Shown: positions 33,638 through 42,850, numbered from the stretch's first letter. The stretch is DNA of 43,539 bases from CBFHOS01 sp965657645 (GCA_965657645.1 CBFHOS010000014.1:1-43539), one strand, 5' to 3'. The notes: generated from the sequence alone by a model not told the origin. A program made the numbers and translations.

Positions 33638-34987
33638 ATGGCAGAAAACACACATAAACCAACTGATACGCCAACTGGCGCCCCAAAAGCCAAGATTGCC
33701 GCCCTAATCGTTGCCGCCGGTAGTGCTAGCCGCATGGCCGCAGAAAACGGTGCCAGCTCTCTGCCAAAACAATTCTTGATGCTCGGTGATAAACCGGTGT
33801 TGCGCCATAGTATTGACGCCTTTGCCAGCCACCCAGATGTGGTTGCCATCGTCATTACCGCGGCGCCCGAACAGATAGGCCGTGTACAGGCGCTCTATAG
33901 CGAATTGGACAGCCATGCCAGCATTGCGGTTGTGGAAGGCGGTGCCACGCGCCAAGCCTCTGTGCATGCGGGTCTTAACGCCCTATCCGGGGTGTCGGCT
34001 GATCTGGTGGCGATCCATGATTCTGCCCGCCCGTTGCTGGATCACGCGATGATCGACCGGCTTGGTGCGGCGATTAACGGCGATGTGCGGGCCAGCCTGC
34101 CATTATTGCCGATTGCCGACACGATCAAGAGTACTGCCGATGGCTATGTTACGGCAACCATAGAGCGGGCCCATACCGGCGCGGCGCAGACCCCGCAAAT
34201 GTTCATTCTTGAAGATATCAAAGCACTGCATGACAATGCATCAGCAAGCACAATATCGTCAAAAGCGGACCAACAGCCCAATTTCACCGATGATATCAGC
34301 ATGGCCGAGGCCGCCGGGATAACGGTTGCGGCTGTTCCCGGCTCGCCTTACCTGATGAAGATCACAACGCAAACAGATATGGCGCTCATCACCACGTTAA
34401 TGGCGTTAAAAGCGGGCATCCCGCACCAACAATTTTTGGCGGAATCGACCATGGCAAACACTCCTCCCCCAGCCGACATCCGGGTCGGCAATGGCTATGA
34501 TGTGCACAAATTCTCAGACCAACCCGGGCCAATAATGCTTGCTGGCATATCTGTTCCGTCAGAGCGCGGGATGCTGGCCCATTCGGACGGTGATGTTGGC
34601 CTTCATGCGCTCTGTGATGCGATTTTTGGAGCCTTGGCTGATGGTGATATTGGTTCGCATTTTCCGCCAAGTGACGCCAAATGGAAGGATGCTGATAGCG
34701 CCCAATTCCTGCGTTACGCGGTGGCACGCGCGGCCGCCCGCAATGCCCAGATCATGCATCTCGATTTAACGATCATTTGTGAATACCCAAAAATCACCCC
34801 GCACCGCGATGATATGCGCCAGATGATTGCCCAGATTACCGGCATTGCCATTGATCGCATCGGCGTCAAAGCAACCACATCTGAGGGATTGGGCTTTACC
34901 GGACGGGGTGAAGGCATTGCCGCCCAAGCCACTGCTAGCCTATCTTTTTCACCCAATATTCAGGCTAAAGATGGGACGCAATCATGA
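33638..34987 (+). CDS. ispDF: Bifunctional IspD/IspF (MEP cytidylyltransferase / MECDP synthase)
   Basis: A 449-residue fusion catalysing two non-consecutive steps of the MEP isoprenoid pathway. The IspD half (about 16-265) has the nucleotide loop ALIVAAGSASRM, then LPKQFLMLGDKPVLRHSID, VEGGATRQASVHAGL and IHDSARPLL. The IspF half (about 281-445) has metal ligands in GYDVHKF (Asp288, His290), the AHSDGDV loop (314-320) and DIGSHFPPSD. The pairing is common in alpha- and epsilonproteobacteria. The linker is short (about 265-280). The gene is divergent from dusB, and pgpA starts four bases before its end, so the two are coupled. Confidence 0.97.
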   Translation: MAENTHKPTDTPTGAPKAKIAALIVAAGSASRMAAENGASSLPKQFLMLGDKPVLRHSIDAFASHPDVVAIVITAAPEQIGRVQALYSELDSHASIAVVEGGATRQASVHAGLNALSGVSADLVAIHDSARPLLDHAMIDRLGAAINGDVRASLPLLPIADTIKSTADGYVTATIERAHTGAAQTPQMFILEDIKALHDNASASTISSKADQQPNFTDDISMAEAAGITVAAVPGSPYLMKITTQTDMALITTLMALKAGIPHQQFLAESTMANTPPPADIRVGNGYDVHKFSDQPGPIMLAGISVPSERGMLAHSDGDVGLHALCDAIFGALADGDIGSHFPPSDAKWKDADSAQFLRYAVARAAARNAQIMHLDLTIICEYPKITPHRDDMRQMIAQITGIAIDRIGVKATTSEGLGFTGRGEGIAAQATASLSFSPNIQAKDGTQS

Positions 34988-35442
34988 CCAATGCGGTGCT
35001 CGTCAATTTGGCTACACTTGGCCCGATAGGCCGGTTGCGCCCTGCCCCCGGCACATGGGGATCGGCCGCCGGTGTCATTACCGGTATCGGCATTTTGTCG
35101 ATCGGCCCGTTCCTATTAGAGGCTGCAATCATCATCGTTAGCCTGCTAGGCGTGGTCGCCGCCAATGCGTATGAGCGCGTATCAGGTAAAAAAGACGCAT
35201 CCGAAGTCATTATCGACGAGGTTGCGGGACAATGGATTGTGTTATTGGTCATCCCGATGGAGCCATTATGGATAGTGGCGGCGTTTCTGGTCTTTCGGTT
35301 CTTGGACATTACCAAGATCGGACCGATCGGCATGGCCGAGAAATGGCCCGGCGGCATCGGCGTGATGGCTGACGATATCATCGCCGGTGTGATTGGCGCG
35401 GCGGGATTATGGGGCCTACAACTATTGATCAGCCCTGTTTAA
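34984..35442 (+). CDS. pgpA: Phosphatidylglycerophosphatase A
   Basis: PgpA removes phosphate from phosphatidylglycerophosphate to form phosphatidylglycerol in the inner membrane. The 152-residue protein carries the family signature GRLRPAPGTWGSAAGV near residues 16-31, the acidic motif EVIIDEVAGQWI near 71-82, and the conserved basic segment RFLDITKIGPI near 104-114 with Asp after. Several hydrophobic segments fit its membrane location. Its ATG overlaps the ispDF stop (ATGA). pncC follows after 35 bases on the same strand. Confidence 0.95.
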   Translation: MTNAVLVNLATLGPIGRLRPAPGTWGSAAGVITGIGILSIGPFLLEAAIIIVSLLGVVAANAYERVSGKKDASEVIIDEVAGQWIVLLVIPMEPLWIVAAFLVFRFLDITKIGPIGMAEKWPGGIGVMADDIIAGVIGAAGLWGLQLLISPV

Positions 35443-35477
35443 TAACTGTTTAACAACTGGATTTTGAGGAGTATGGC

Positions 35478-35957
35478 GTGAGTGACATCAGCAATCTTGC
35501 CAGCCAGATTGTCGCCAGTGCGGCGGGGCAACAGATCATTGCCATGGCCGAATCCTGTACGGGCGGCATGGTCGCCGCGGCGATAACAGATATCGCGGGG
35601 TCCTCGGCGGTGCTCGATCGCGGCTTTGTGACCTATAGCAACGAAGCCAAAATGGAAATGTTGGGGGTTAGTGCCGATACGCTAGCGGCACATGGGGCGG
35701 TGTCAAAAGAGACCGCCATTGAGATGGTCGGCGGCGTTCTTGCCAACGCTCCGGCCGCAACGATTGCCGTCTCGATAACGGGCATTGCTGGTCCCGGCGG
35801 CGGCAGTCATGACAAACCGGTGGGGTTGGTACATTTCGCCAGCCAATATCGCGGTGAAGACGCCATTGCCAGCATGCAAATCTTTGCAGGTGATCGCGCA
35901 GAAATACGTCAGCAAGCTACATATCATGCATTAACAATGATAAATAATTATCTGTAA
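35478..35957 (+). CDS. pncC: Nicotinamide-nucleotide amidase (CinA C-terminal domain protein)
   Basis: A stand-alone CinA-C domain of 159 residues that deamidates nicotinamide mononucleotide to nicotinate mononucleotide in pyridine nucleotide recycling. It has AESCTGGMVAAAITDIAGSS (24-43), the FVTYSNEAK segment, and ITGIAGPGGGSHDKPVGLVH near 100-119. There is no N-terminal MoCF domain, so it is the short form. The start is GTG 35478 with GAGGA seven bases upstream; the closer ATG at 35473 is out of frame. It ends 13 bases from the convergent coq10/ratA gene. Confidence 0.92.
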   Translation: MSDISNLASQIVASAAGQQIIAMAESCTGGMVAAAITDIAGSSAVLDRGFVTYSNEAKMEMLGVSADTLAAHGAVSKETAIEMVGGVLANAPAATIAVSITGIAGPGGGSHDKPVGLVHFASQYRGEDAIASMQIFAGDRAEIRQQATYHALTMINNYL

Positions 35958-35970
35958 TATAATTATATTA
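35955..35970. other. AT-only palindrome between pncC and the coq10/ratA gene
   Basis: TAATATAATTATATTA is a 16-bp perfect palindrome lying exactly between the two convergent genes. It includes the pncC stop (35955-35957) and abuts the other gene's stop (35971-35973). An A/T-only stem would be a weak terminator. Confidence 0.4.
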
Positions 35971-36435
35971 TTAATTTGATGCTTTTATCGCTGGTGCGGC
36001 TGGTGCGCCGTAAAGATCATCGGCACGAGCTTCAAATGCGCCAACCATGCGCCGCACAGCTTCGGTGAAAAGGGTCTCTATTACCGATTGCAATAGCCGT
36101 GAATTGAATTCAAAATCCACATAAAAGTCGATTTCACATCCATCTGGGTGCGGCACAAACAGCCATTTATTCCGCAGATATTTGAACGGACCTTCGGCAT
36201 ATCTGACATTGATCTCACCAGCTTCTGCATCCAATTCCACATGCGATGTGAATTTTTCACGGAACATTTTAAAGCCGATAATCAAATCTGCCTGAAGCTC
36301 GGTATCACTCTGCGAGCGGATCCGCGCGGCCAAACACCATGGCAGGAATTGCGGGTATGATTTCACATCAGCGACCAGCGCATAAAGCTGTTCCGGTGAA
36401 TGCGGCAGAACCCGTTTTTCAGCGTGAATTGTCAT
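35971..36435 (-). CDS. Coenzyme Q-binding COQ10 / RatA family START-domain protein
   Basis: A 154-residue START/SRPBCC-fold protein with a hydrophobic cavity. The conserved opening is KRVLPHSPEQLYALVADVKSYPQFLPWC, followed by FREKFTSHV, GPFKYLRNKW and EIDFYVDFEFNSRLLQSVI, and the C-terminal helix with FTEAVRRMVGAFEARAD. The alphaproteobacterial members fall in the COQ10 group, which binds ubiquinone and supports respiratory electron transfer; the E. coli relative RatA inhibits ribosome subunit association. Context next to lipA and the pyruvate dehydrogenase genes favours the coenzyme Q role. Eight bases separate it from the lipA stop, so it is likely cotranscribed. Confidence 0.9.
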   Translation of the reverse strand: MTIHAEKRVLPHSPEQLYALVADVKSYPQFLPWCLAARIRSQSDTELQADLIIGFKMFREKFTSHVELDAEAGEINVRYAEGPFKYLRNKWLFVPHPDGCEIDFYVDFEFNSRLLQSVIETLFTEAVRRMVGAFEARADDLYGAPAAPAIKASN

Positions 36436-36442
36436 CTAAACT

Positions 36443-37414
36443 TTAGCCTGATACAGGTGGTTTTTCAGAAGCTAACGCAGCGTTACGCGCCTGTTGTAGC
36501 GCCGCAAAATCAGCATCAGCGTGATAGGATGAGCGGGTAAGCGGTGTCGATGACATCAACAAAAAGCCCTTGGCCTTGCCCTGGGATGCATAGCTATCAA
36601 AAATCGACGGCTCTACAAACCGGTCAACCATTGCATGTTTTGGCGTTGGCTGGAGATATTGGCCAATTGTCATGAAATCAACATTTGCACTGCGCAGATC
36701 ATCCATAATCTGGCCAACTTCCTCGTCACTCTCGCCAAGCCCAACCATAATACCTGATTTGGTAAAGATCGACGGATCGAGTTCCTTGACCCGCTGGAGG
36801 ATCGATAGTGAGTGGAAATAACGGGCCCCTGGTCGAATAGTTGGATAAAGCCGCGGCACGGTTTCCATGTTGTGGTTAAACACGTCTGGGCGTGCCTCGA
36901 CGACAACTTCTAGCGCACCTTCTTTGCGCAAAAAGTCCGGCGTTAGGATCTCGATGGTTGTTCCAGCCGAATACAGCCTGATGAACTTAATCGTCTTGGC
37001 AAAATGCTCGGCGCCACCATCGGCGAGATCATCGCGATCGACCGAGGTTATCACTACATGGCGCAGGCCCAATGATGCAACCGCCTTGCCGACATTCTCC
37101 GGCTCGTCCGCATCAAGCAAATCCGGCTTTCCCGTGGCAACATTACAAAACGCACAGGCTCTGGTGCAAACCGAGCCCAAAATCATCATCGTTGCGTGTT
37201 TTTGTGCCCAGCATTCACCAATGTTAGGACAGGCAGCCTCTTCACACACGGTGACCAGATTAAGGTCCCGCATGAGCGCTCTAGTCTCGCTATAGGCCGC
37301 CGATACCGGTGCTTTCACCCGCAACCAGTCAGGTCGCCGTGGTTGTGGGCGATCAGGGTTCTTGCGTTTCTCTGGGTGGCGCTGTGCACCCTTGGTTATG
37401 TTCACCTGTGGCAT
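36443..37414 (-). CDS. lipA: Lipoyl synthase
   Basis: LipA inserts two sulfur atoms into octanoyl chains on E2 subunits, supplying the lipoyl groups of the pyruvate dehydrogenase encoded upstream. It is a radical SAM enzyme of 323 residues with the auxiliary cluster cysteines in CEEAACPNIGEC (Cys57, 62 and 68) and the SAM cluster cysteines in CTRACAFC (Cys83, 87 and 90). The conserved C-terminal RSSYHA segment provides the serine ligand of the auxiliary cluster. ATG 37414 is preceded by GAGGG. All catalytic residues are present. Confidence 0.97.
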   Translation of the reverse strand: MPQVNITKGAQRHPEKRKNPDRPQPRRPDWLRVKAPVSAAYSETRALMRDLNLVTVCEEAACPNIGECWAQKHATMMILGSVCTRACAFCNVATGKPDLLDADEPENVGKAVASLGLRHVVITSVDRDDLADGGAEHFAKTIKFIRLYSAGTTIEILTPDFLRKEGALEVVVEARPDVFNHNMETVPRLYPTIRPGARYFHSLSILQRVKELDPSIFTKSGIMVGLGESDEEVGQIMDDLRSANVDFMTIGQYLQPTPKHAMVDRFVEPSIFDSYASQGKAKGFLLMSSTPLTRSSYHADADFAALQQARNAALASEKPPVSG

Positions 37415-37468
37415 GATGCCCTCATCAATGAATAAGTCCGGTGGCCGGTATGGCCGCCGTTGACTTGT

Positions 37469-38875
37469 CTACATGTGGATAGCCCGGTCATATGCGTCAA
37501 GCACAGATTCGTGCATTGCCTCTGAAAGCGTTGGATGCGGGAAGATTGTTTGCATCAACTCCGCCTCTGTCGCCTCTAATGTACGGGCAATCGCATAGCC
37601 TTGGATTAGCTCGGTAACCTCAGGGCCAACCATATGCGCACCAAGCAATTCGCCGGTTTTCTGGTCAAAGATAGTCTTGATCAAGCCTTGATCATCACCC
37701 ATCGCAATTGCTTTGCCATTACCGATGAATGGGAACCGGCCAACTTTAACCTTATGTCCGGCCGCTTTCGCCGCTTCTTCGGTCAAGCCAACAGATGCCA
37801 CTTGTGGACGGCAATAGGTACAACCCGGCACCGCACCATCACCAATCGGATGCGCGCTATCGAGGCCAGCAATCTTTTCAACACACAAAATGCCTTCATG
37901 GCTTGCTTTATGGGCCAACCACGGTGGTCCGGTAACATCGCCAATGGCGTAAATACCAGCCTCGTCGGTGGCCGCCCATTGGTTCGTCACGATATGGCCA
38001 CGCTCGACTTTAACCTTGGTCGTCTCTAGCCCCAGATTTTCCGAATTACCAGAAATACCAACGGCAAGAATGGCGCGGTCAGCCGTAACCGGTGCCTGAT
38101 CACCCTCAAATGTCGCCGTGACGCCCTTGCCAGTACTCTTTAGCGAGGCCAGCCGCACACTGGTCAGCACTTCGATACCGCGCTTTACAAAAGCCTTTTG
38201 CGCGATCTCGGAGATTTCTGCATCCTCAACCGGCAAAATCCGGTCCATCGCCTCAACCAAAGTAACCTTGACGCCCATGTCGTGATAGAACGAGGCAAAT
38301 TCAGAACCAATCGCACCAGAACCAATGATCACGATCGATTTTGGCATATCTGCTGGCACCATCGCTTCGCGGTAGGTCAGGATCGTCTTGCCATCAGCCT
38401 CAATCCCAGGAAGCGCCCGCGCTCTGGCACCTGTGGCAATGATTACATGCTTGGCTTGCAGGCTGGTTTGGCTGGCGCCAGATCCAGTCACATTTACCAC
38501 GCGCAACGCACCCGCCTTTGGGCCTATTTTGGCCGCACCTTCAATTACTGTAACCTTGTTCTTTTTCAACAGATGCTTGACGCCCATCGATAGGCGCTCG
38601 GCAACTTTACGAGACCGTTTGACCACTTTGCCAAGATCAATGCTGACCTCGCCAACGCTGATGCCAAAATCTTTCATTTCGTCGATTGAATGGCGCAATT
38701 CAGCCGCCCGCAACAACGCCTTGGTCGGGATACAGCCCCAATTGAGGCAAACGCCACCAAGGTTTTCGCGTTCCACAACACAGGCCTTCATACCAAGCTG
38801 TGCCGCGCGAATAGCCGCCACATAGCCACCCGGGCCGCCGCCAATTACGATGATATCAAACTGGGTTTCGGACAT
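37469..38875 (-). CDS. lpdA: Dihydrolipoamide dehydrogenase (E3)
   Basis: E3 re-oxidises dihydrolipoyl groups using FAD and NAD+. The 468-residue protein has the FAD motif IGGGPGGYVAAIRAAQLG (11-28), the redox-active disulfide GGVCLNWGCIPT (Cys43, Cys48), the NAD motif IGSGAIGSEFASF, the second FAD motif AIGDVTGPPWLAHKAS, and the His-Glu pair in HPTLSEAMHES. It follows pdhC after 64 bases containing a hairpin, and has a strong GGGAGG ribosome binding site. It should serve the pyruvate complex and perhaps others. Confidence 0.97.
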   Translation of the reverse strand: MSETQFDIIVIGGGPGGYVAAIRAAQLGMKACVVERENLGGVCLNWGCIPTKALLRAAELRHSIDEMKDFGISVGEVSIDLGKVVKRSRKVAERLSMGVKHLLKKNKVTVIEGAAKIGPKAGALRVVNVTGSGASQTSLQAKHVIIATGARARALPGIEADGKTILTYREAMVPADMPKSIVIIGSGAIGSEFASFYHDMGVKVTLVEAMDRILPVEDAEISEIAQKAFVKRGIEVLTSVRLASLKSTGKGVTATFEGDQAPVTADRAILAVGISGNSENLGLETTKVKVERGHIVTNQWAATDEAGIYAIGDVTGPPWLAHKASHEGILCVEKIAGLDSAHPIGDGAVPGCTYCRPQVASVGLTEEAAKAAGHKVKVGRFPFIGNGKAIAMGDDQGLIKTIFDQKTGELLGAHMVGPEVTELIQGYAIARTLEATEAELMQTIFPHPTLSEAMHESVLDAYDRAIHM

Positions 38876-38909
38876 TATAAAATCCCTCCCATGGGGAATG
38901 TGTTAAAAT

Positions 38910-38932
38910 GGCGTTTGTCTTACAAACAGGCC
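38910..38932 (-). terminator. Hairpin between pdhC and lpdA
   Basis: On the minus strand GGC-CT-GTTTGT, a three-base AAG loop, and ACAAAC-GCC form a stem of nine pairs with a two-base bulge, followed by ATTTTAACA. It resembles an attenuating terminator or a stem that sets the stability of pdhABC relative to lpdA mRNA. Confidence 0.4.
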
Positions 38933-38939
38933 ATGCGAC

Positions 38940-40238
38940 CTAAAGAAGCATGGTTACCGGATTTTCGACAAAGCCCTTAAATGCTTGTAGCCAGCGTGCA
39001 CCCACAGCACCATCAACAGCGCGGTGATCGGCCGACAATGTGACCGTCATAACTGTTGCGACTGCCAATGCACCGTCTTTTACCACTGGGCGTTGCTCAC
39101 CCGCACCAACAGCCAAAATGGCCCCTTGCGGCGGGTTAATCACCGCGGCGAACTCGCGTACGCCAAACATGCCAAGGTTGGAAATGGTAAAGCTACCGCC
39201 GGTATATTCGCTCGGGTCGAGCTTGCCATCACGGGCCCGCGTTGCCAGATCACGGCTAACGGCGGAAATTTCGGCAAGGCCCTTTTGTTCGGCCGCCCAG
39301 ATTACCGGCGTGATCAAGCCACCATCGATTGCCACGGCCATCGAAATATCAGCATGGCTAAAGAGACGGGTATTATCGCCTTCCCACGATGCGTTCGCCT
39401 CTGGCACTTTCATCAATGCCATCGCCGCCGCGCGGATCACCAGATCATTGACCGAGATTTTCACCCCGTCAGGTGCCAGCTCATTCATTGATTTGCGCGC
39501 CGCTAGCAACACATCAATTTCACAATCAACAGTGAGATAGAAATGCGGCGCCTCTTGCTTGGATTGCTGGAGACGGGCGGCAATGGTTTTGCGCATCTGG
39601 CTGTTTGGAACAAGCTCGCTCGCGCCTTGAACCGCGGCCATTACACCCGTCATTGCACCAGTCTGTTGCCCAGATCCGCTAGATAGAGACGAGCCTGACG
39701 CCAAAGCGGTTTCGACATCATGCCGCAAAATCCGGCCATAGGGTCCACTGCCGGTAACACTGGCAATATCAAGGCCAGCATCATGTGCGATACGGCGGGC
39801 CAATGGTGTTGCAAACACGCGTTCACCGCGGCTTTGGCCTACCACCGGAGCCGGAGTTGAAGCCGCCGGAGCTGGAGCTGACGCCGCAACAGGCGTTGGC
39901 GCGGCCTCTGATGCCTGTGGTGCTCGTGGGGCGGGCGCGGCAGGAGCTGGTGTTGCCGGAGACGCTGATGGCGCTGTAATTGTCGCCGCGTCTTCACCTT
40001 CCTCGGCCAGAACCGCAATCACCGCGCCGACTGGTACATTTTCACTGCCAGCTTCGATCGCAATAACAGCAATAACACCCTCATCCACCGCCTCGACTTC
40101 CATCGTTGCCTTGTCGGTTTCAATCTCGGCAATAACATCGCCAGAGCGCACTTCATCGCCTACTTTGACGTTCCATTTACCCAGCGTGCCCGTTTCCATC
40201 GTTGGCGACAACGCGGGCATTTTGATTTCGATGCTCAT
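38940..40238 (-). CDS. pdhC: Pyruvate dehydrogenase E2 (dihydrolipoamide acetyltransferase)
   Basis: The 432-residue core subunit transfers acetyl groups to CoA. It has one N-terminal lipoyl domain with the acceptor Lys43 in TDKATMEVEA, an Ala/Pro-rich linker (about 80-140), the E1/E3-binding domain FATPLARRIAHDAGLD (about 143-158) followed by GPYGRILRHDVE, and a catalytic domain ending in SADHRAVDGAVGA (His405, Asp409). Its start shares one base with the pdhB stop. The complete sequence shows no missing motif. Confidence 0.96.
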   Translation of the reverse strand: MSIEIKMPALSPTMETGTLGKWNVKVGDEVRSGDVIAEIETDKATMEVEAVDEGVIAVIAIEAGSENVPVGAVIAVLAEEGEDAATITAPSASPATPAPAAPAPRAPQASEAAPTPVAASAPAPAASTPAPVVGQSRGERVFATPLARRIAHDAGLDIASVTGSGPYGRILRHDVETALASGSSLSSGSGQQTGAMTGVMAAVQGASELVPNSQMRKTIAARLQQSKQEAPHFYLTVDCEIDVLLAARKSMNELAPDGVKISVNDLVIRAAAMALMKVPEANASWEGDNTRLFSHADISMAVAIDGGLITPVIWAAEQKGLAEISAVSRDLATRARDGKLDPSEYTGGSFTISNLGMFGVREFAAVINPPQGAILAVGAGEQRPVVKDGALAVATVMTVTLSADHRAVDGAVGARWLQAFKGFVENPVTMLL

Positions 40239-41641
40239 TATTGTCCCCCTTTATAGCCAGCACAGCTCGTCAAAGCCGTGGTCACGATATCCTCAACCTG
40301 TGGCAAAGCCAGCTTTTCCAGATTGGCCGCATATGGCATCGGAACATCCTTGCCAGTTACACGTGCAATTGGTGCGTCGAGCCAGTCGAAACATTGCTCC
40401 ATCACCTGCATGGCGATTTCCGAGCCAAGACCAGCAAACGGGAAGCCCTCTTCACACGTCACCAGACGCGATGTCTTTTTGACCGAAGTCACAATCGTAT
40501 CAATATCGAGCGGGCGGATTGTGCGAAGGTCAATCACCTCAGCCGAAATTCCCTGCTGGGCCAATTGATCGGCCGCCTCTAATGCCCGACCGACCATGAT
40601 CGAAAAGGCAACGATAGTGACATCAGCGCCCTCGCGGACGACTTTTGCCTTACCAATTGGCACAATCCAATCATCATCATCCGGCACCTCAAAGCTCTGT
40701 CCGTACATGACTTCGTTTTCGAGGAAAATCACTGGGTTTGGATCACGGATTGCCGCTTTCAAAAGACCCTTTGCATCGGCCGCAGACCATGGCGACACGA
40801 CTTTCAGACCGGGGCAATGCGCATACCAGCTCGCGTAACATTGCGAATGCTGGGCCGCAACACGGCTAGCCGCACCGTTAGGACCACGGAATACGATCGG
40901 GCACCCCATCTGGCCGCCAGACATATACAATGTCTTGGCCGCAGAATTGATGATCTGATCGATCGCCTGCATGGCAAAGTTAAAAGTCATAAATTCGATG
41001 ACAGGCTTTAGCTCACCAAAGGCGGCACCAACACCAAGACCGGCAAAACCCTGCTCCGTAATCGGCGTATCAATCACGCGTGACGCACCAAATTCGGCCA
41101 ATAGACCTTGAGTGACCTTATAGGCGCCCTGATATTCGGCGACTTCTTCACCCATCACAAAAACAGCGTCATCGCCGCGCATTTCTTCGGCCATTGCATC
41201 ACGCAGGGCCTCGCGAACGGTGGTCGATGTCGATGTGCCAGTCCAATCTGCCTCTGCCGCAACAATCACGCTAGGGGCAGAAACAGGTGTTGAAACTGGC
41301 GCTGTCTCAGCAACTGGGGCTGTAACTGGCGCTGCTTCGGCAACTGGCGTGGCGGCTGGGGTTGTGGCTGGGGTTGCGTCAATGGCGCTCTCATCTTCAC
41401 CATCTTCGAGCAACACGGCGATAACCGCATTCACCTTCACACCTTCACTACCGGCCGGAACCATGATGCGGCTTAATTTGCCATCATCCACAGCTTCGAC
41501 TTCCATTGTGGCTTTATCAGTTTCAATTTCGGCAATCACGTCGCCAGAGCGCACATCATCACCTTCGCTCACCAGCCATTTTGACAGTGTGCCTTCTTCC
41601 ATTGTTGGCGATAGCGCCGGCATTTTAATTTCAATAGCCAT
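40238..41641 (-). CDS. pdhB: Pyruvate dehydrogenase E1 beta subunit with N-terminal lipoyl domain
   Basis: The 467-residue protein carries its own lipoyl domain (residues 1-80, acceptor Lys43 in TDKATMEVEA), an Ala/Pro/Thr-rich hinge (about 90-140) and the E1 beta domain from TVREALRDAMAEEM on, with GEEVAEYQGAYK and ITEQGFAGLGVGAA, forming half of the thiamine diphosphate site. The lipoyl-E1 beta fusion is characteristic of alphaproteobacteria. The frame is open to 41737, but ATG 41641 starts the lipoyl domain exactly and follows the pdhA stop after one base, with GGAGG inside the end of pdhA. Confidence 0.96.
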   Translation of the reverse strand: MAIEIKMPALSPTMEEGTLSKWLVSEGDDVRSGDVIAEIETDKATMEVEAVDDGKLSRIMVPAGSEGVKVNAVIAVLLEDGEDESAIDATPATTPAATPVAEAAPVTAPVAETAPVSTPVSAPSVIVAAEADWTGTSTSTTVREALRDAMAEEMRGDDAVFVMGEEVAEYQGAYKVTQGLLAEFGASRVIDTPITEQGFAGLGVGAAFGELKPVIEFMTFNFAMQAIDQIINSAAKTLYMSGGQMGCPIVFRGPNGAASRVAAQHSQCYASWYAHCPGLKVVSPWSAADAKGLLKAAIRDPNPVIFLENEVMYGQSFEVPDDDDWIVPIGKAKVVREGADVTIVAFSIMVGRALEAADQLAQQGISAEVIDLRTIRPLDIDTIVTSVKKTSRLVTCEEGFPFAGLGSEIAMQVMEQCFDWLDAPIARVTGKDVPMPYAANLEKLALPQVEDIVTTALTSCAGYKGGQ

Positions 41642-41642
41642 G

Positions 41643-42728
41643 TTATGCCTCCTGACCATTGGTGGCACCAACAGGCGTTGGCAACAAAATATCTGTGAAC
41701 AATTCGGATGGATCCGGCAACGGGCTTTCCTGTGCAAATTCAGTGGCTTTCGTCACCACCGCCTTAACCTCGGCATCGATTGCCTTGAGCGCGTCTTCTT
41801 TCACATCCTGTTTGATCAGCAAATCACGGAGCTGGTCAATCGGGTCATGTTGCTTGCGCATGGCGTCAACTTCCTCACGGGTCCGGTATTTCGCCGGATC
41901 AGACATTGAGTGACCACGATAACGATAGGTTTTCATTTCAAGAATGTATGGGCCTTTGCCACTACGACAATGCTCCAGCGCTTCGAGGCCAGCGGCCCGA
42001 ACGGCGAGGACATCCATACCATCAACCTGTTTACCAACGATACCATAGGCCGAACCACGCTCAGAAAGAGCCGGACCGGCGGCCGCTCTGGTAACCGCGG
42101 TGCCCATGCCATATTGGTTGTTCTCAATCACGAACAAGCACGGCAAATCCCACAGCGCGGCCATGTTAAAGCTCTCATAGACCTGACCCTGATTGACCGC
42201 ACCGTCACCAAGATACGTCATGCAGACATTCGGCTCTTTCTTGTATTTATGCGAGAAAGCCAGACCGACACCGATTGGAACCTGCGCCCCAACGATACCG
42301 TGCCCACCAAAGAATTTCTTTTCGCGGCTAAACATATGCATAGACCCGCCCTTGCCGCGTGAATAACCACCCTCACGGCCGGTAAGCTCGGCCATCACAC
42401 CATCAGCATCCATACCGCAAGCCAGCATGTGACCGTGATCGCGATAAGAGGTAACGACTGTATCGCCCTCATGTGATGCGGATTGCAAACCAACAACAAC
42501 GGCTTCTTGGCCTATATAGAGGTGACAGAAACCACCAATTTGGCCCATGCCATAAAGCTGACCCGCTTTTTCTTCAAAACGCCGGATCAACAGCATATCG
42601 CTGTACATTTTAACGAGATCATCGCGCGGGGGCATATCATTAACACCCTTTGCGGCTGATGCGCCCGCTACCGCCTTTGGCGGGCGACCTGGTTTCTTTT
42701 TGCGCTTGGCGTCTGCTTTATCGACCAT
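41643..42728 (-). CDS. pdhA: Pyruvate dehydrogenase E1 alpha subunit
   Basis: The 361-residue subunit binds thiamine diphosphate and decarboxylates pyruvate with PdhB. The cofactor motif is GDGAVNQGQVYESFNMAAL (174-192) ending in IENNQYGMGT (Asn203, Asn204), and the flexible loop YRYRGHSMSDPAKYRTREE carries the sites equivalent to regulated serines of mitochondrial enzymes. Residues 8-20 (KRKKKPGRPPKAV) are a basic, AT-hook-like extension. The start has GAGGAACGC upstream. It is the first gene of the pdhA-pdhB-pdhC cluster, preceded by a 208-base region. Confidence 0.97.
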   Translation of the reverse strand: MVDKADAKRKKKPGRPPKAVAGASAAKGVNDMPPRDDLVKMYSDMLLIRRFEEKAGQLYGMGQIGGFCHLYIGQEAVVVGLQSASHEGDTVVTSYRDHGHMLACGMDADGVMAELTGREGGYSRGKGGSMHMFSREKKFFGGHGIVGAQVPIGVGLAFSHKYKKEPNVCMTYLGDGAVNQGQVYESFNMAALWDLPCLFVIENNQYGMGTAVTRAAAGPALSERGSAYGIVGKQVDGMDVLAVRAAGLEALEHCRSGKGPYILEMKTYRYRGHSMSDPAKYRTREEVDAMRKQHDPIDQLRDLLIKQDVKEDALKAIDAEVKAVVTKATEFAQESPLPDPSELFTDILLPTPVGATNGQEA

Positions 42729-42831
42729 GATGCGTTCCTCAAGATAATGACCTGTCCACCGCCTGCCCTAAATGGACCGGATGCGGACAAAAACAACGAA
42801 AACGCGTAGATGCGTCTCCGAGTGACTGAGA

Positions 42832-42843
42832 ATTTCGCGAAAT
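42832..42843. promoter_or_regulatory. 12-bp palindrome upstream of pdhA
   Basis: ATTTCGCGAAAT is a perfect palindrome 103 bases upstream of the pdhA start, within the 208-base region between ftsB and pdhA. It is typical in form of a dimeric regulator site. Nothing else identifies the protein involved. Confidence 0.35.
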
Positions 42844-42850
42844 GAGAATA

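Noticed and set aside
41230..41400. Repeats in the pdhB linker (ACTGGCG/GGGGTTG units) as a mobile or regulatory repeat
   Set aside because: They encode the Ala/Pro/Thr-rich hinge between the lipoyl and E1 beta domains; such low-complexity hinges are normal.
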